A DNA stretch of 64,000 nt. Source: Acinetobacter bereziniae LMG 1003 = CIP 70.12 (GTDB taxonomy: Bacteria > Pseudomonadota > Gammaproteobacteria > Pseudomonadales > Moraxellaceae). The translations under genes and the position numbers were made by a program. Below are positions 37,541-45,501 of this stretch, piece by piece (the first letter of the stretch is position 1; each line of letters opens with the position of its first letter). The stretch lies in assembly GCF_000368925.1 (NCBI RefSeq), contig NZ_KB849755.1:776416-840415 (forward strand), read 5' to 3'. The notes under the pieces are model-generated. The model did no database searches and was not told the DNA's origin. It saw only the letters and a list, made by a program, of their open reading frames with translations.

Positions 37541-37651
37541 CTATTTTAAAACCCACATCCCTGATGGAATATTTCCAAAGAGATGTACTAACAATGTAAG
37601 AACAACAAACATAAATATGAAAAAAGCGATGTTTATTGATTTATATATCAT
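37541..37651 (-). CDS. 36-residue single-pass membrane peptide
   Basis: The frame encodes MIYKSINIAFFIFMFVVLTL and continues LVHLFGNIPSGMWVLK. It has one membrane helix with a charged N-terminus. GAGGGTGATC precedes the ATG at a good spacing, and a terminator follows the stop, so a ribosome-binding site, ORF and terminator are all in place. It is below the usual size cut-off of gene callers. Confidence 0.6.
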   Translation of the reverse strand: MIYKSINIAFFIFMFVVLTLLVHLFGNIPSGMWVLK

Positions 37652-37856
37652 ATGATCACCCTCATTTTATTGTTGTTCTTTTTTTATACACTAATAACAT
37701 AAAATTTACAAACTTTTTCAAAAAAAACCCTATATTAAAAAGATTTATATAGTTATACCTTTTCGGGCTAACAATCAGCAATCTTGTTGATTTTTCATTT
37801 TATTAAACCAATAAACACCAACATACATTTACTCATTGTAGCTCTTGATAGAACGT

Positions 37857-38057
37857 TCATTTCATGATTTCATTGTGTAACCATTTTAAATAATTTGCTT
37901 TGTCATGAAATTGAGGAGACTGGTTTACATTCAAAGCAACTTCTTTCCCATCAACTAAAATTACATAATTTTTTGCCATCTGTGAACGCTCATCATCAGG
38001 TCGCGCAAGAATAAAAAAATATTTTAGAAACAGGGTATTATAAAGTATATTATCCAT
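37857..38057 (-). CDS. Small hypothetical protein, 66 residues
   Basis: The N-terminal third is hydrophobic (YNTLFLKYFFILA); the remainder reads MAKNYVILVDGKEVALNVNQ then QFHDKANYLKWLHNEIMK, which is protein-like. The second ATG (MAKNYV) may be the true start. The upstream ribosome-binding site is weak. The function is unknown. Confidence 0.4.
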   Translation of the reverse strand: MDNILYNTLFLKYFFILARPDDERSQMAKNYVILVDGKEVALNVNQSPQFHDKANYLKWLHNEIMK

Positions 38058-38411
38058 GATTGATTTAAGATCATTTAACTGTCTATTTTTCTTTGTGAAT
38101 TTCTGATGATCATCTTTTTCAGGAAAATGCTGACTTGCCTTAAACGCTTCATATTTTTCATCTTATTCATTAATATTCATATTATTTATCACCAAAATTT
38201 TATTCCTACTTTAAATGAATGCAGTCAACCTGTTCTACATTCACCATAAACATGTTTTTATAACTACTTTGTATCAACCTGCGATCCGTTCCATAAGTAT
38301 GAAGAATTAAACATTAAATTCGTTTCATACTTTTCTTGAGCAAATCAATCATCATATATTCATTTCAAATTTTTCATTCATTTATCCTTATTTTAAAGAC
38401 TATGAATAAAA
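38058..38411. other. Gene-poor stretch
   Basis: No gene or strong hairpin was seen; frames on both strands are short. Confidence 0.4.
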
Positions 38412-38693
38412 TCACTTAGACTCATTAAAATTCTCCTTATTTATTAAATTCTTACAGTAATTAATATGATCATTGTCTTTTTTATTATGCACCATTTTCA
38501 TACACGAACAAAAGTGCTCAGATCGTCCATACTGGATATCATCTGGAACATCAATTCCATAACATTTCGCATCAATTTGATTCAATTTAGGTGCAACAAT
38601 CCATTTTCCAGAATAAAAAGGATAGCCAAAGCCACCAATAACAATCATCAACAGAACAATAATTGGAAAGTTATTTTTAATATATTGAATCAT
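38412..38693 (-). CDS. Four-cysteine single-pass membrane microprotein B
   Basis: A 93-residue protein with one membrane helix (IIVLLMIVIGGFGYPFY), then DAKCYGIDVPDDIQYGRSEH, FCSCMK and NYCKN. It matches the 31220 protein in the pattern CxGxxxPxxIxYxxSxxxCxC plus a last Cys, so the two are paralogs about 7 kb apart on the same strand. Disulfide bonding outside the membrane is likely. The function is unknown. Confidence 0.7.
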   Translation of the reverse strand: MIQYIKNNFPIIVLLMIVIGGFGYPFYSGKWIVAPKLNQIDAKCYGIDVPDDIQYGRSEHFCSCMKMVHNKKDNDHINYCKNLINKENFNESK

Positions 38694-38857
38694 TTTTAAA
38701 AATCTTTAAGGTCTAAAATCCAATTCTACAAAAAAATGATTATTCAACCAAATCAATACACTTTAATGGTACTTTTTAAATTTTGTCAGCAAATAAAAGA
38801 TATTGTCATGATAAAATATTTTAGAAAGTTGCTCAATCGTCGTTAGGAAATTATTTC

Positions 38858-39409
38858 ATGAAATTTATAGTAGTTTTATCTACTTTTACTGTTTTACTTT
38901 CAGGCTGTACGGCAATGAGTATTGAGCAATGCAAAACTGCAAACTGGTTTAATGTTGGTGAAAAAGATGGTTCAGCTGGTTCCAACCCACATCTAGATCA
39001 ATACTACTCTGCTTGCCAAAAAGCAAATATCATTCCAAATCAGAATTTATATGAAAAAGGCTACCAAAAAGGTTTGAGTGCTTATTGTCAACCTGAAAAC
39101 ATTTTCTATGAAGCCTTAGATGGTCGTGGTAATTATCGAATTTGTCCTATAGAAAAGCGTGAATCTCTTCGTAGTTATTATCAAGTCGCAAGTCAGTACT
39201 TTTCTGCAAATTCAGATTTTAATAAATCACAAAATGATATGAATTATTACCTTGAAAGATTGGAGTATAAAAACCTTTCTGATAAAGATCGCGATAGCTA
39301 TAAACAGAAATTATATGATCTCCGTATCAATAGCAGCCAAGTGCAATCTCGTTATCAAACAGCTCTGCGAAATTTAGAACGCTTCAAGGCTGAACATGAT
39401 CTTGATTAG
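38858..39409 (+). CDS. DUF2799 lipoprotein
   Basis: A 183-residue lipoprotein: signal with lipobox LSGC at residues 15-18, then the DUF2799 core CKTANWFNVGEKDGSAG, QYYSACQKANIIPNQNLYEK and GYQKGLSAYCQPEN. The C-terminal half is a long coiled coil (SQYFSANSDFNKSQNDMNYY to the end). It is probably in the periplasm, attached to the outer membrane. The family function is unknown. GTTAGGAAATT serves as its ribosome-binding site. Confidence 0.85.
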   Translation: MKFIVVLSTFTVLLSGCTAMSIEQCKTANWFNVGEKDGSAGSNPHLDQYYSACQKANIIPNQNLYEKGYQKGLSAYCQPENIFYEALDGRGNYRICPIEKRESLRSYYQVASQYFSANSDFNKSQNDMNYYLERLEYKNLSDKDRDSYKQKLYDLRINSSQVQSRYQTALRNLERFKAEHDLD

Positions 39410-39965
39410 ATTGAAACAAATACTTTATATAAACCTATGTTATAGATGTAATTTTCATGTTTTTTAAATAACATTTGAATAAAAATTTGTATTTGATTGA
39501 TGCTAAATACGGTCTAGGATTATGCAATTATTTTAAAGCGATCTATACAAAATTGAAACTACTCGAAAATCTACTTATTTTTCGTTCTCGATTTTAAGCG
39601 ATCTATAAGGCTGTGACCAAAAAACAAGTCGTGAGCAAAAAATATGATGAGATTTAAAATTATTTTGCTATAAAAAAAGCCTCACATTTCTATGAGGCTT
39701 ACCTTAATTTTGCGCTGATTAAGGTTTTTTGTTATTTATTTTTAGTAAAATAACTATTTAAATTTAATTTAAAATATCTAGTATGTCAATGATATTTACT
39801 GGCTCAAACCAAAGTTTAAAGTTAAAATCTATTAGCAAGTGAATGTCTCACTTTGTTCAACTACATTCTTGCTTATATGAAAATATGAAAAAAATCTTCT
39901 GGTAGGTGAGGTCGAAGTCCTATTCCCTCACCTAATATATTCACTTTTAGTTATATATTGAATTA
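39410..39965. other. Gene-poor stretch with hairpins
   Basis: No gene is seen. A hairpin AAGCCTCA/TGAGGCTT at 39676-39700 has a T-run on the minus strand, without an adjacent gene. A second, TAGGTGAGG/CCTCACCTA (39904-39934), lies just after the DUF4189 gene. Two near-copies of TTTTAAGCGATCTATA lie about 62 bases apart (39530 and 39592). Confidence 0.5.
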
Positions 39966-40541
39966 TTATGGAAGATTCAACCTACGGCAATCTTGATAAA
40001 TAATCTTACATTGAGATTCTGGAAAACCATCAGCACGACATGCGTCTACAACTTTCTTGCGTCCTAATGCCTTTCTGCTCCCAGGAACGAGTACTGGAAT
40101 AACATCTTTCACTTCACCAGCTGTTGTACGTGCTCGATAAAGTCTATTGGTTCCTTCAGCCTGTCCGACTGTCGCACAATGATTATCATCATAAGTAAAC
40201 CAAATTTGACAACCTGTACCCCCTTTTTTTTCACAATCTTGTAGCGCTTTCTCTTCTAACTTTCCTCGGAAAATTTTTGCCGTTGCGACACCAATGACTC
40301 CATTTGTTCCTGCTGCAACATAACCTTCTGTCGTTGGTGAACGATAGCTTGGCTGGGCATATCCACCTCCACCACCATAATTTGGAATCGGTGCACAGCC
40401 TTGTACACCCTGACCACCTACTGGATAATAGCCAGGAGAACAGTTACCTTCAGCCTTAGCAACGCTAGAAATAATAGAAAGTACTGAAAGACAAATTAAG
40501 GCGATAAAAAAGTGTATGTTCTGTTGTCTATAGTGTTTCAT
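39966..40541 (-). CDS. DUF4189 exported protein
   Basis: A 191-residue protein with a signal peptide (FFIALICLSVLSIISSVAKA). A Gly/Tyr/Pro-rich part follows (NCSPGYYPVGGQGVQGCAPI), then the DUF4189 region with paired cysteines (ALQDCEKKGGTGCQIWFTYD, NHCATVGQAEG) and a second Cys group at the C-terminus (ACRADGFPESQCK). It is probably periplasmic or secreted. In-frame ATGs also lie a few codons upstream; the start is uncertain by about 6 residues. Confidence 0.78.
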   Translation of the reverse strand: MKHYRQQNIHFFIALICLSVLSIISSVAKAEGNCSPGYYPVGGQGVQGCAPIPNYGGGGGYAQPSYRSPTTEGYVAAGTNGVIGVATAKIFRGKLEEKALQDCEKKGGTGCQIWFTYDDNHCATVGQAEGTNRLYRARTTAGEVKDVIPVLVPGSRKALGRKKVVDACRADGFPESQCKIIYQDCRRLNLP

Positions 40542-40559
40542 CATGATTGGCACATCCAT

Positions 40560-40883
40560 GTTTGTGAATTATTTTGTGAAAAGTCTATCATTTATCGGTG
40601 ATATTTTAATCATTTTAAATCTTAAAATAATTCATTGCGAAACTCAAATTTCGAGTCAACATCTATTATTTTTCTATTTGAGGTATATGTCTTAGACAAT
40701 CCTATCTATGTATCTAAGACATTAAATTTTCTAAATATTTTTTATAAAATTGATATTTAACAATGCTTAACAAACAAAACCAAATTATAGCTTTTATGGA
40801 GTGAAAGCGCCTTGCTGATATGCTGGGAAAGTATTTTGATCAATTTTGTGATATAAGGCATACCCATTTATCTTTTTTCCTCT
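40560..40883. other. Gene-free stretch
   Basis: No gene is seen. It separates the divergent DUF4189 and small membrane-protein genes and probably holds both promoters. Confidence 0.45.
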
Positions 40884-40895
40884 ATGAGGTTTTAT

Positions 40896-41084
40896 ATGAA
40901 AAATACACCATCATCTGATGATCTAGAATCAACAGCATTGGGTTGGAAATTCATTGTTATTGTTGGTATTTTAACTTCTATCTTTTTTACTTTCCTGTAT
41001 CTGGCGATGTCTAGCGAACCAGACTATATGCCAAGTCAGAAGCAGAAACAAACCTCCATACAACATAAAAACAGCACATCATAA
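40896..41084 (+). CDS. Small single-pass membrane protein, 62 residues
   Basis: MKNTPSSDDLESTALGWKFI leads into a membrane helix (VIVGILTSIFFTFLYLAM), and a basic, Gln-rich tail follows. The frame extends to an ATG at 40884, but AGG lies ahead of the ATG at 40896 at a normal distance, which fits better. The N-in arrangement is predicted from charge. The function is unknown. Confidence 0.65.
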   Translation: MKNTPSSDDLESTALGWKFIVIVGILTSIFFTFLYLAMSSEPDYMPSQKQKQTSIQHKNSTS

Positions 41085-41177
41085 TCTTTTGAGCAATCAA
41101 CTAGAACTTTATCAAGTGAATTATAGAGTATTCATTTTTTATTGTTGATGCTTGGTTGAATAAAAAACTCGCTAAAT

Positions 41178-41246
41178 TAAACCGCATCCGAAAGTTGGAC
41201 ACTTTTAATCTAAATTTGGAGGGTGCCTTTTTATGACCAAATATTC
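41178..41246 (+). mobile_element. Fragment of an IS3-type left end
   Basis: CGCATCCGAAAGTTGGACAC resembles an IS3-family terminal repeat (TTGGACA as in the element at 4160). It is followed by GGAGGGTGCC and ATGACCAAATATTC, the beginning of a transposase OrfA (MTKYS is a common start). The frame stops after five codons, so only about 70 bases of the element remain. Confidence 0.55.
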
Positions 41247-41372
41247 TTAAAAATAACGCTGAGATGTCCTATCAACAATCGTCGTTACCGAAACGGCTTC
41301 ATCATCTTGAGGCTCCGCTTGTAATAGTTTCGTTGCGGTAAAAGCAAAAGTTACCATCAACAAAATAAACAT
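41247..41372 (-). CDS. Possible 41-residue membrane peptide ending at the IS fragment
   Basis: The frame reads MFILLMVTFAFTATKLLQAE then PQDDEAVSVTTIVDRTSQRY and stops. Upstream a run of eight Ts separates this frame from a nearby ATG; one base fewer would extend the N-terminus in frame, as with a homopolymer slip. Its last codons abut the IS fragment, so the original C-terminus may be lost. Weakly supported. Confidence 0.35.
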   Translation of the reverse strand: MFILLMVTFAFTATKLLQAEPQDDEAVSVTTIVDRTSQRYF

Positions 41373-41621
41373 GGACAACGAAAAAAAACCATTTTTTTAC
41401 CTATATCACATGATTGACAATGATTTTTTTCAATCATTGTGGATCTATTGCACCTTTTACAAAAATTTTGACTCATCGCCCTACGACAATCCTGTTACAC
41501 AAGACTCTTTTAACATATCAATATTAGTTGATTTCGAGTAAAAATTACTGAATTGTTATTTTAAATAAAGAACCTCCTCTTTGTTGATCTACTTCAAATA
41601 AGGAATCTATATTTTAAATAA

Positions 41622-41969
41622 TCAAAGAGTAGGTTGCGGAATCGGAATGTCTTTTGATATTTTCTTGGCATTATTCAAATTCAGATCACAACGAGAGTGC
41701 CCCCACTTCACTATGATACCCTTTTCAAGCATAAATTTTTCTTCACAATAACGCCCTGGATGAACAAATGTTTCATAAGAAATTATTTTTCCTCCATTTG
41801 TTAAGGTATAGCTTTTATCTGGTAATCCCCATTTTTTAATTAGTTTTTCTTCTGACGAACCAACCCATGATTGCATTAGATCATTGAGTGTTTCATAGCG
41901 CTGTGTACTGAGACTTGCACAAGCTAGAAGTGATTGGCTGATTACAATAATTAAAAGTATTTTCTTCAT
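41622..41969 (-). CDS. Small lipoprotein, 115 residues
   Basis: It has a signal peptide with lipobox LLAC at residues 14-17, then a compact domain: LNDLMQSWVGSSEEKLIKKW, GLPDKSY, and two cysteines in PGRYCEEKF and SRCDLN. The WVGxSExxLIxxWG pattern recalls small BamE/SmpA-like outer-membrane lipoproteins, but identity is not certain. It is a single gene. It lies next to the prophage boundary. Confidence 0.72.
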   Translation of the reverse strand: MKKILLIIVISQSLLACASLSTQRYETLNDLMQSWVGSSEEKLIKKWGLPDKSYTLTNGGKIISYETFVHPGRYCEEKFMLEKGIIVKWGHSRCDLNLNNAKKISKDIPIPQPTL

Positions 41970-42147
41970 TATTCATGCCTAAAATCATAATATAGATCAA
42001 TGCTATATGATTAAACCATTTTTACAAAGATTAAAAGTTAAACTATTTCTTATTTCATTAAACTCAGCATGATTAACTTTCGCACCACTCTTTACTCTAA
42101 TACTTAAAAAAGTGAGCAGTGCAGATCGCTAAAAAACTAAACATTTT

Positions 42148-42198
42148 ACGGTACATTTTTATTCGATTTTACAGCATGCCCCCAAATGTACCCTTATT
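42148..42198. other. Candidate prophage attachment/arm-site region
   Basis: GGTACATTT and AAATGTACC form an inverted pair about 34 bases apart, between the last host-like gene and the integrase. Further in, TTACGCCA occurs twice within 20 bases (about 42450-42470). The core repeat cannot be defined, because the right junction is outside the window, and no tRNA gene was recognised here. Confidence 0.4.
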
Positions 42199-42491
42199 AT
42201 GAAGGTATACAGAGGAACAAACTGCGACAATAAGAATGCCTAGGTGCTTTTAATATAAAGGGTTTTGAGACAAATTGGAATAAGGAGGAACAGCAAGATG
42301 GTACGCCCAGCGGGTACTTCGGAAAGTTTAGGATTTTCTTATTATTCCTCATTATTATCTATTTTTTCTTTTCTTATTAATCAGTTATCTTGATTATAAT
42401 AAGTCAATATTTGTTTTTATCTTATTATTCCTTATGATTGTGCGTAAAGGCATTACGCCAAATTTACGCCACGAACCTTCTGGAAATAATA

Positions 42492-43478
42492 ATGGCCTCA
42501 TTTAGACAAAGAGGTGATGCTTGGCGTGTTGAGATTAGTGTCAATGGTACTCGGGAAAGTGCGACATTTGATACAAAGACTCAAGCACGCGCATGGGCAT
42601 CTAAACGAGAAACTGAACTAAGAGAACAAGCGCTCGGGAAACTCCCCGATTATACACTTAAGCAAGCTGTTGAGCGATATATAAGCGAGGTTAGTCCAAA
42701 AAAGAAATCTCATTTACGTGAAGCTAATCGTTTAACTGCATTTTTACGCATGTATCCAGCTTTATGTAAAAAGCCTATAGCGAAAATTACAACTGATGAT
42801 TTAGTCAAATGGCGTGATGATCGATTAAAGCAGATTCAAGGATCATCTGTAAGACGTGATGCAAATGTACTTTCATCTTTGTTTAAGATTGCACGTAAAG
42901 AGTGGAAATGGATCCATGAATCGCCAATGGCTGATTTAACTATGCCGCCTCAAGCTAAGCATAGAGATAGGCGTGTTTCTGATGAAGAGGTTAGAAGATT
43001 GGTTTTAGCTTCGGGATGGGATGAATCAACACCTAACAACTTTACCCAACAAGTGATAATTGCATTTTTATTTGCTTTAGAAACAGCAATGCGTGCCAGT
43101 GAGATAAAAGGCTTAACTTGGGATCGGGTATTTTTATTTGATCGTTATGTGGCGCTGCTTGAAACCAAGAACGGAACAAAGCGAAATGTACCCCTTTCTA
43201 AGCGTGCTATAGAGTTAATTGGATATCTCAAGGGAATTGATAGTAAACGCGTATTTACTATCAATGATGCTAGTTTTGATACTTTATGGCGAAAACTAAG
43301 AAACCGATGTGAAATTGAGGATCTACATTTTCATGATTCACGGCATGAAGCCTGCACAAGACTTGCACGAAAAATTGAAGTATTAGATTTGGCGCGTATG
43401 ATTGGACACAAAGACCTTAAAAGCTTAATGATTTACTACAACCCTACCGCTACAGAAATTGCAAATAGGCTAGATTGA
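42492..43478 (+). CDS. Phage tyrosine-recombinase integrase
   Basis: A 328-residue integrase. The N-terminal arm-binding part begins FRQRGDAWRVEISVNGTRES. A SAM-like core-binding part follows (RDANVLSSLFKIARKEWKW). The catalytic part has Arg in ETAMRASEIKGLTWD, Lys near LETKNGTKRNVPLS, HDSRHEACTRL with the His/Arg pair, His in MIGHKDLKS and the nucleophile Tyr in LMIYYNPT. The longer frame starts at 42438; the ATG at 42492 suits the family N-terminus. It marks the left end of the prophage. Confidence 0.93.
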   Translation: MASFRQRGDAWRVEISVNGTRESATFDTKTQARAWASKRETELREQALGKLPDYTLKQAVERYISEVSPKKKSHLREANRLTAFLRMYPALCKKPIAKITTDDLVKWRDDRLKQIQGSSVRRDANVLSSLFKIARKEWKWIHESPMADLTMPPQAKHRDRRVSDEEVRRLVLASGWDESTPNNFTQQVIIAFLFALETAMRASEIKGLTWDRVFLFDRYVALLETKNGTKRNVPLSKRAIELIGYLKGIDSKRVFTINDASFDTLWRKLRNRCEIEDLHFHDSRHEACTRLARKIEVLDLARMIGHKDLKSLMIYYNPTATEIANRLD

Positions 43479-43556
43479 TATATGAATTCATCAATTGATT
43501 ATATAATTAACTCTAATATTTATTAACAATAACAACCAATTAAAAAGGGAAATTGG

Positions 43557-44495
43557 ATGCTAAGCAGAGCTTTTGAAGTTCATGATAGTAAAAATGAAAA
43601 CTTTATAGGGCATTTATTACTTACCATTAATGAGAAAGTTGAAGTTAGTGTTACCTACAAAGATTTTTATTTAGAAATTAATAGTTACTTTTATGAAAAC
43701 CTAAAAGCACCAAGTCTAAAAAATTTTTATGCTTCTTACCGTGTTAGTTTAATCAATGAAAATGATCAAAATTATGCCAATATTTCATATTTAAATCCAC
43801 CTGAAGGTGGAGATATAATACTATTTGATGGTATGAGAGGCTTTAGGATAGGTTCTCTTATCATGTACATAAAAATTCAATGGCTTAAAAATTTAAGTGC
43901 TGATTATAAAGTTAAGGGTATTTTTTTTCGTCCAGATGGTGACCCTGAAATTGCTAAACAATTTTATAAAAATTTTGGCGTGAGAATTGATGGTTTACCT
44001 TTCAAAATTTCTAATTTATGCCTCCATGATTCATGGAAAAAAAATATATTTGAGATTGATCTTAGTAAAATTGATAGTATTATTCAGAATTTAGTAAATG
44101 AATTAAATTTTATTAATTCTAAAATCAAATATTTAAGAGAAATGAATTTCGAGAGTAATGATAAATATAATAAGATTAACATCTTGAATTTTTGGATTTG
44201 CAGAAACTTTTATGCTGACTTATCAAATTCTCCAATAAGCTTTGATTATGCATATCTAAGTAAAGTTGATTTAGAAACCAAAACAGAACTATTAAGTAAA
44301 TACTATTACGAAAAAATTGCTATAAATCAAATTTTAGAAGATAAGAAAATGGAGCATCAAAAACAAATAAAGCGCTGGGATTTTTCCCATATCCCACACA
44401 GATTCTTACAGGCAATTATCAATATATTTAATATGTTACTCCCTTACACTATACTATTAGTATTTTTATATCTTATATATAAGTATCTATTTTAA
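43557..44495 (+). CDS. Cargo gene: GNAT-like domain with C-terminal membrane anchor
   Basis: A 312-residue protein of unusually low GC. Residues about 90-165 resemble a GNAT acetyltransferase fold (DGMRGFRIGSLIMYIKIQWL, then EIAKQFYKNFGVRIDG), though the acetyl-CoA loop is not canonical. A Lys/Asn-rich helical middle follows, and a C-terminal membrane helix (NMLLPYTILLVFLYLIYKYL). It runs with the integrase and against the late genes, the usual place for a gene expressed in the lysogen. The function is unknown; host modification or exclusion of other phages is an inference. Confidence 0.6.
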   Translation: MLSRAFEVHDSKNENFIGHLLLTINEKVEVSVTYKDFYLEINSYFYENLKAPSLKNFYASYRVSLINENDQNYANISYLNPPEGGDIILFDGMRGFRIGSLIMYIKIQWLKNLSADYKVKGIFFRPDGDPEIAKQFYKNFGVRIDGLPFKISNLCLHDSWKKNIFEIDLSKIDSIIQNLVNELNFINSKIKYLREMNFESNDKYNKINILNFWICRNFYADLSNSPISFDYAYLSKVDLETKTELLSKYYYEKIAINQILEDKKMEHQKQIKRWDFSHIPHRFLQAIINIFNMLLPYTILLVFLYLIYKYLF

Positions 44496-44538
44496 AATTT
44501 GGTAACAAGCAACATTAATGAAGCTCGTTACCATGTTA

Positions 44539-44857
44539 TTACATTTCAGTAACTTTTGTTGCAGTCACGCCACTCAAGGCTGGTAAATCATAACGAAAAT
44601 CTGCTGGTCTACTTGCTTTCCCATACCAACGGAATTCCTGAAAATCAGCATCATTGTATAGGGCATACGACACGGCATTACTCTGATTACCACCAATGCA
44701 AACCAATTTGCCAGTCTTACTATCACGCCCTGCTACAAAGCAAACGTGACCACCTCCACTTCGGGTTTTAATAGCAACACAGCCATATCAGGATTGTTGA
44801 ATTATGTTGTTTTCCAACAATTTCACGTAAACCAATATGTTTTTTGGCTTCAACCAT
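44539..44857 (-). pseudogene. TIGR02594-type endolysin with internal deletion and frameshift
   Basis: The N-terminal piece MVEAKKHIGLREIVGKQHNS (from 44857) lies in the holin frame and ends at a stop near 44768. The C-terminal piece is in another frame: GCVAIKTRSGGGHVCFVAGR, VCIGGNQSNAVSYALY and a final PALSGVTATKVTEM ending at 44539. Family members have about 50-60 more residues between these, including the catalytic Cys (WCG) region. The protein is therefore missing its nucleophile and in two frames, so no active lysin is expected from this locus. Confidence 0.75.
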
Positions 44858-45166
44858 CCAATCTAAATCATTTTTATTTATAACTGATGCTGAGATAAGC
44901 GTATTAACACTTGATAAGTTTAATTGTGGTTCATGTAATTCTGGCTGTTTCTTCAAGCGCGCCAAAATCATTGCCACACCAACAAAAGCACCAACATATT
45001 CTTTCCAATTTTCAGGAATAGAATTTTTAAAATCTTCTGGAATTAAATTCCACACAGTTAAAAAATGCTCAGAGAATAAACTTAAAGCAAAAAAAATGGC
45101 GCTTAATGCGCCAATTTGTACAGATTTAAGTTTGTATGACTGTTTCCAGTTATCGATTAATTTCAT
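44768..45166 (-). CDS. Holin-like protein fused to endolysin N-terminus
   Basis: A 132-residue ORF. Residues 1-75 are holin-like: two membrane segments (IGALSAIFFALSLFSEHF and EYVGAFVGVAMILARL) with a basic turn, common to Acinetobacter prophage holins. Residues from about 100 (LDWMVEAKKHIGLREIVG) are the start of an endolysin that normally has its own gene. The ORF ends at a new stop created by the deletion. It overlaps the end of the next holin gene by 17 bases. Confidence 0.7.
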   Translation of the reverse strand: MKLIDNWKQSYKLKSVQIGALSAIFFALSLFSEHFLTVWNLIPEDFKNSIPENWKEYVGAFVGVAMILARLKKQPELHEPQLNLSSVNTLISASVINKNDLDWMVEAKKHIGLREIVGKQHNSTILIWLCCY

Positions 45167-45443
45167 TGTCTACCTTCTTTTCAATTAAATTACTCACAAA
45201 ATGAGTTCCCATATAGCCAATACATGAGGCTAATCCTACCGCGACAATTTGAGGAATATTAAACCACTCAAGGAAAGTCCATACGCCAACTGCAAAGAGA
45301 CCACACATGATTGACTCTGCAAAATCCCCCTTACCAGCTTTCTTTTTTGTTCGTAAATAAGCCATAACGAACCCCATAAAAAATGAAGTAACTGCCGTCC
45401 CAAAAGTACCAATTAACTCTTGGACCCATTTCCAAAATTCCAT
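45150..45443 (-). CDS. Phage holin (LydA/holin 3-like)
   Basis: A 97-residue protein starting MEFWKWVQELIG with about three membrane segments (AVTSFFMGFVMAYLR, SIMCGLFAVGVWTFLEWF, QIVAVGLASCIGYMGTHFV). It resembles P1 LydA-type holins that permeabilise the inner membrane in the lysis step. The frame extends 7 codons upstream, but GGGGGTGGC gives a ribosome-binding site for this ATG. It is the first gene of the lysis group, after the tail-gene terminator. Confidence 0.8.
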   Translation of the reverse strand: MEFWKWVQELIGTFGTAVTSFFMGFVMAYLRTKKKAGKGDFAESIMCGLFAVGVWTFLEWFNIPQIVAVGLASCIGYMGTHFVSNLIEKKVDNEINR

Positions 45444-45463
45444 GCCACCCCCTGATTTGGGCA

Positions 45464-45488
45464 ATAAAAAACACCCTTTCGGGTGCTT
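45464..45488 (-). terminator. Intrinsic terminator between tail and lysis genes
   Basis: On the minus strand GCACCC-GAAA-GGGTGT is followed by TTTTT. It ends the tail operon just after the tip protein gene; the lysis genes then need read-through or a promoter of their own. Confidence 0.85.
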
Positions 45489-45501
45489 GTAGTCATATAA
45501 G

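Noticed and set aside
39529..39608. Two near-copies of TTTTAAGCGATCTATA
   Set aside because: Only two units with unrelated spacer; not enough for a repeat array.
39838..39895. Possible third copy of the dispersed repeat (CACTTTG and ATTCTTGC shared with 25430-25490)
   Set aside because: Only two short matches of 8-9 bases; not above chance in AT-rich DNA by eye.
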